Shown: piece by piece, positions 6,690 through 6,857 of the stretch | Layout: each line of letters begins with the position of its first letter | Position numbering within the stretch: position 1 is the first letter of the stretch | Assembly (NCBI GenBank): GCA_031256015.1 | Contig: JAIRRK010000189.1 | Location: 1 to 6,857 of the forward strand | Direction: 5' to 3' | Length of the DNA stretch: 6,857 bases | From: Dysgonamonadaceae bacterium | GTDB lineage: Bacteria > Bacteroidota > Bacteroidia > Bacteroidales > Azobacteroidaceae | Translations under genes and position numbers: made by a program | Notes under the pieces: generated by a model | Told to the model about the DNA's origin: nothing | Database searches by the model: none | Seen by the model: only the letters and a program-made list of their open reading frames with translations

Positions 6690-6857
6690 ATCTCCTTTGT
6701 ATCGTCCGTTTTTATTTTCTTTCCATCGAATACAGGAATAAATGGTGTCGTTTAAAGCTTTGATGTCGGCTGCTATCGACAGATTATGATTTTATTTTTG
6801 TTTATTCAATCCGCTTATATTCAGTTGGACTTCTTTCTCGTTGTATTCGATGGATAT
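6690..6857 (-). pseudogene. tamB: Upstream continuation of the tamB frame, broken by in-frame TAA
   Basis: Reading the minus strand from the right edge in the same frame as the tamB C-terminal half gives 21 residues (ISIEYNEKEVQLNISGLNKQ, then K) and then TAA at 6792-6794. The frame resumes at once with NHNLSIAADIKALNDTIYSC and continues without a break into the sequence annotated from 6689. Both sides have the alternating polar and hydrophobic pattern of TamB beta-strands. The stop sits in an A-rich stretch, but the frame is the same on both sides, so one base substitution explains it better than an indel. The N-terminal half of the gene lies beyond the window. It may be a nonsense mutation, a sequencing error, or two separately translated parts. 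Confidence 0.6.

Noticed and set aside
6780..6806. Frameshift or transcriptional slippage in the A-rich run as the cause of the tamB interruption
   Set aside because: The reading frame is identical on both sides of the TAA, so a one- or two-base indel or slip would break rather than restore it. A substitution is simpler.

Overview
The window looks like ordinary chromosomal DNA of a member of the Bacteroidota, most likely order Bacteroidales. The reasons are the AT-rich sequence, the PheS and TamB sequence types, promoter-like TAnnTTTG boxes in place of sigma70 boxes, and the lack of strong Shine-Dalgarno sequences. I cannot name the genus. I see no mobile element, CRISPR array, tRNA or rRNA.

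Layout from left to right. Bases 1-923 (minus) hold most of pheS, the alpha subunit of phenylalanyl-tRNA synthetase, cut by the window edge. A clear intrinsic terminator at 970-1000 separates it from a minus-strand outer-membrane lipoprotein gene (1030-1827) with an NlpE-like domain followed by a META/HslJ domain. Next come a secreted L,D-transpeptidase (1939-2658, minus) and a calcium/sodium antiporter with two alpha-repeats (2745-3740, minus). A 97-base divergent intergenic region then leads to ribE, riboflavin synthase (3838-4443, plus). ribE converges on the C-terminal half of a large TamB-family envelope protein gene (4470 to the right edge, minus).

Four of the products concern the envelope: the lipoprotein, the peptidoglycan transpeptidase, the inner-membrane cation exchanger and TamB. 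PheS and RibE are housekeeping enzymes. Each of the five genes whose upstream region is visible has a TAnnTTTG box at a plausible distance before its start, so they are probably transcribed mostly one by one rather than as a four-gene operon.

The one real anomaly is in the tamB-like gene. An in-frame TAA at 6792-6794 interrupts what otherwise reads as continuous TamB-type sequence, with the same frame open on both sides and no good start codon just downstream. This points to a nonsense mutation, a sequencing error or an unusual split gene. I found no convincing sign of a new biological system elsewhere in the window.
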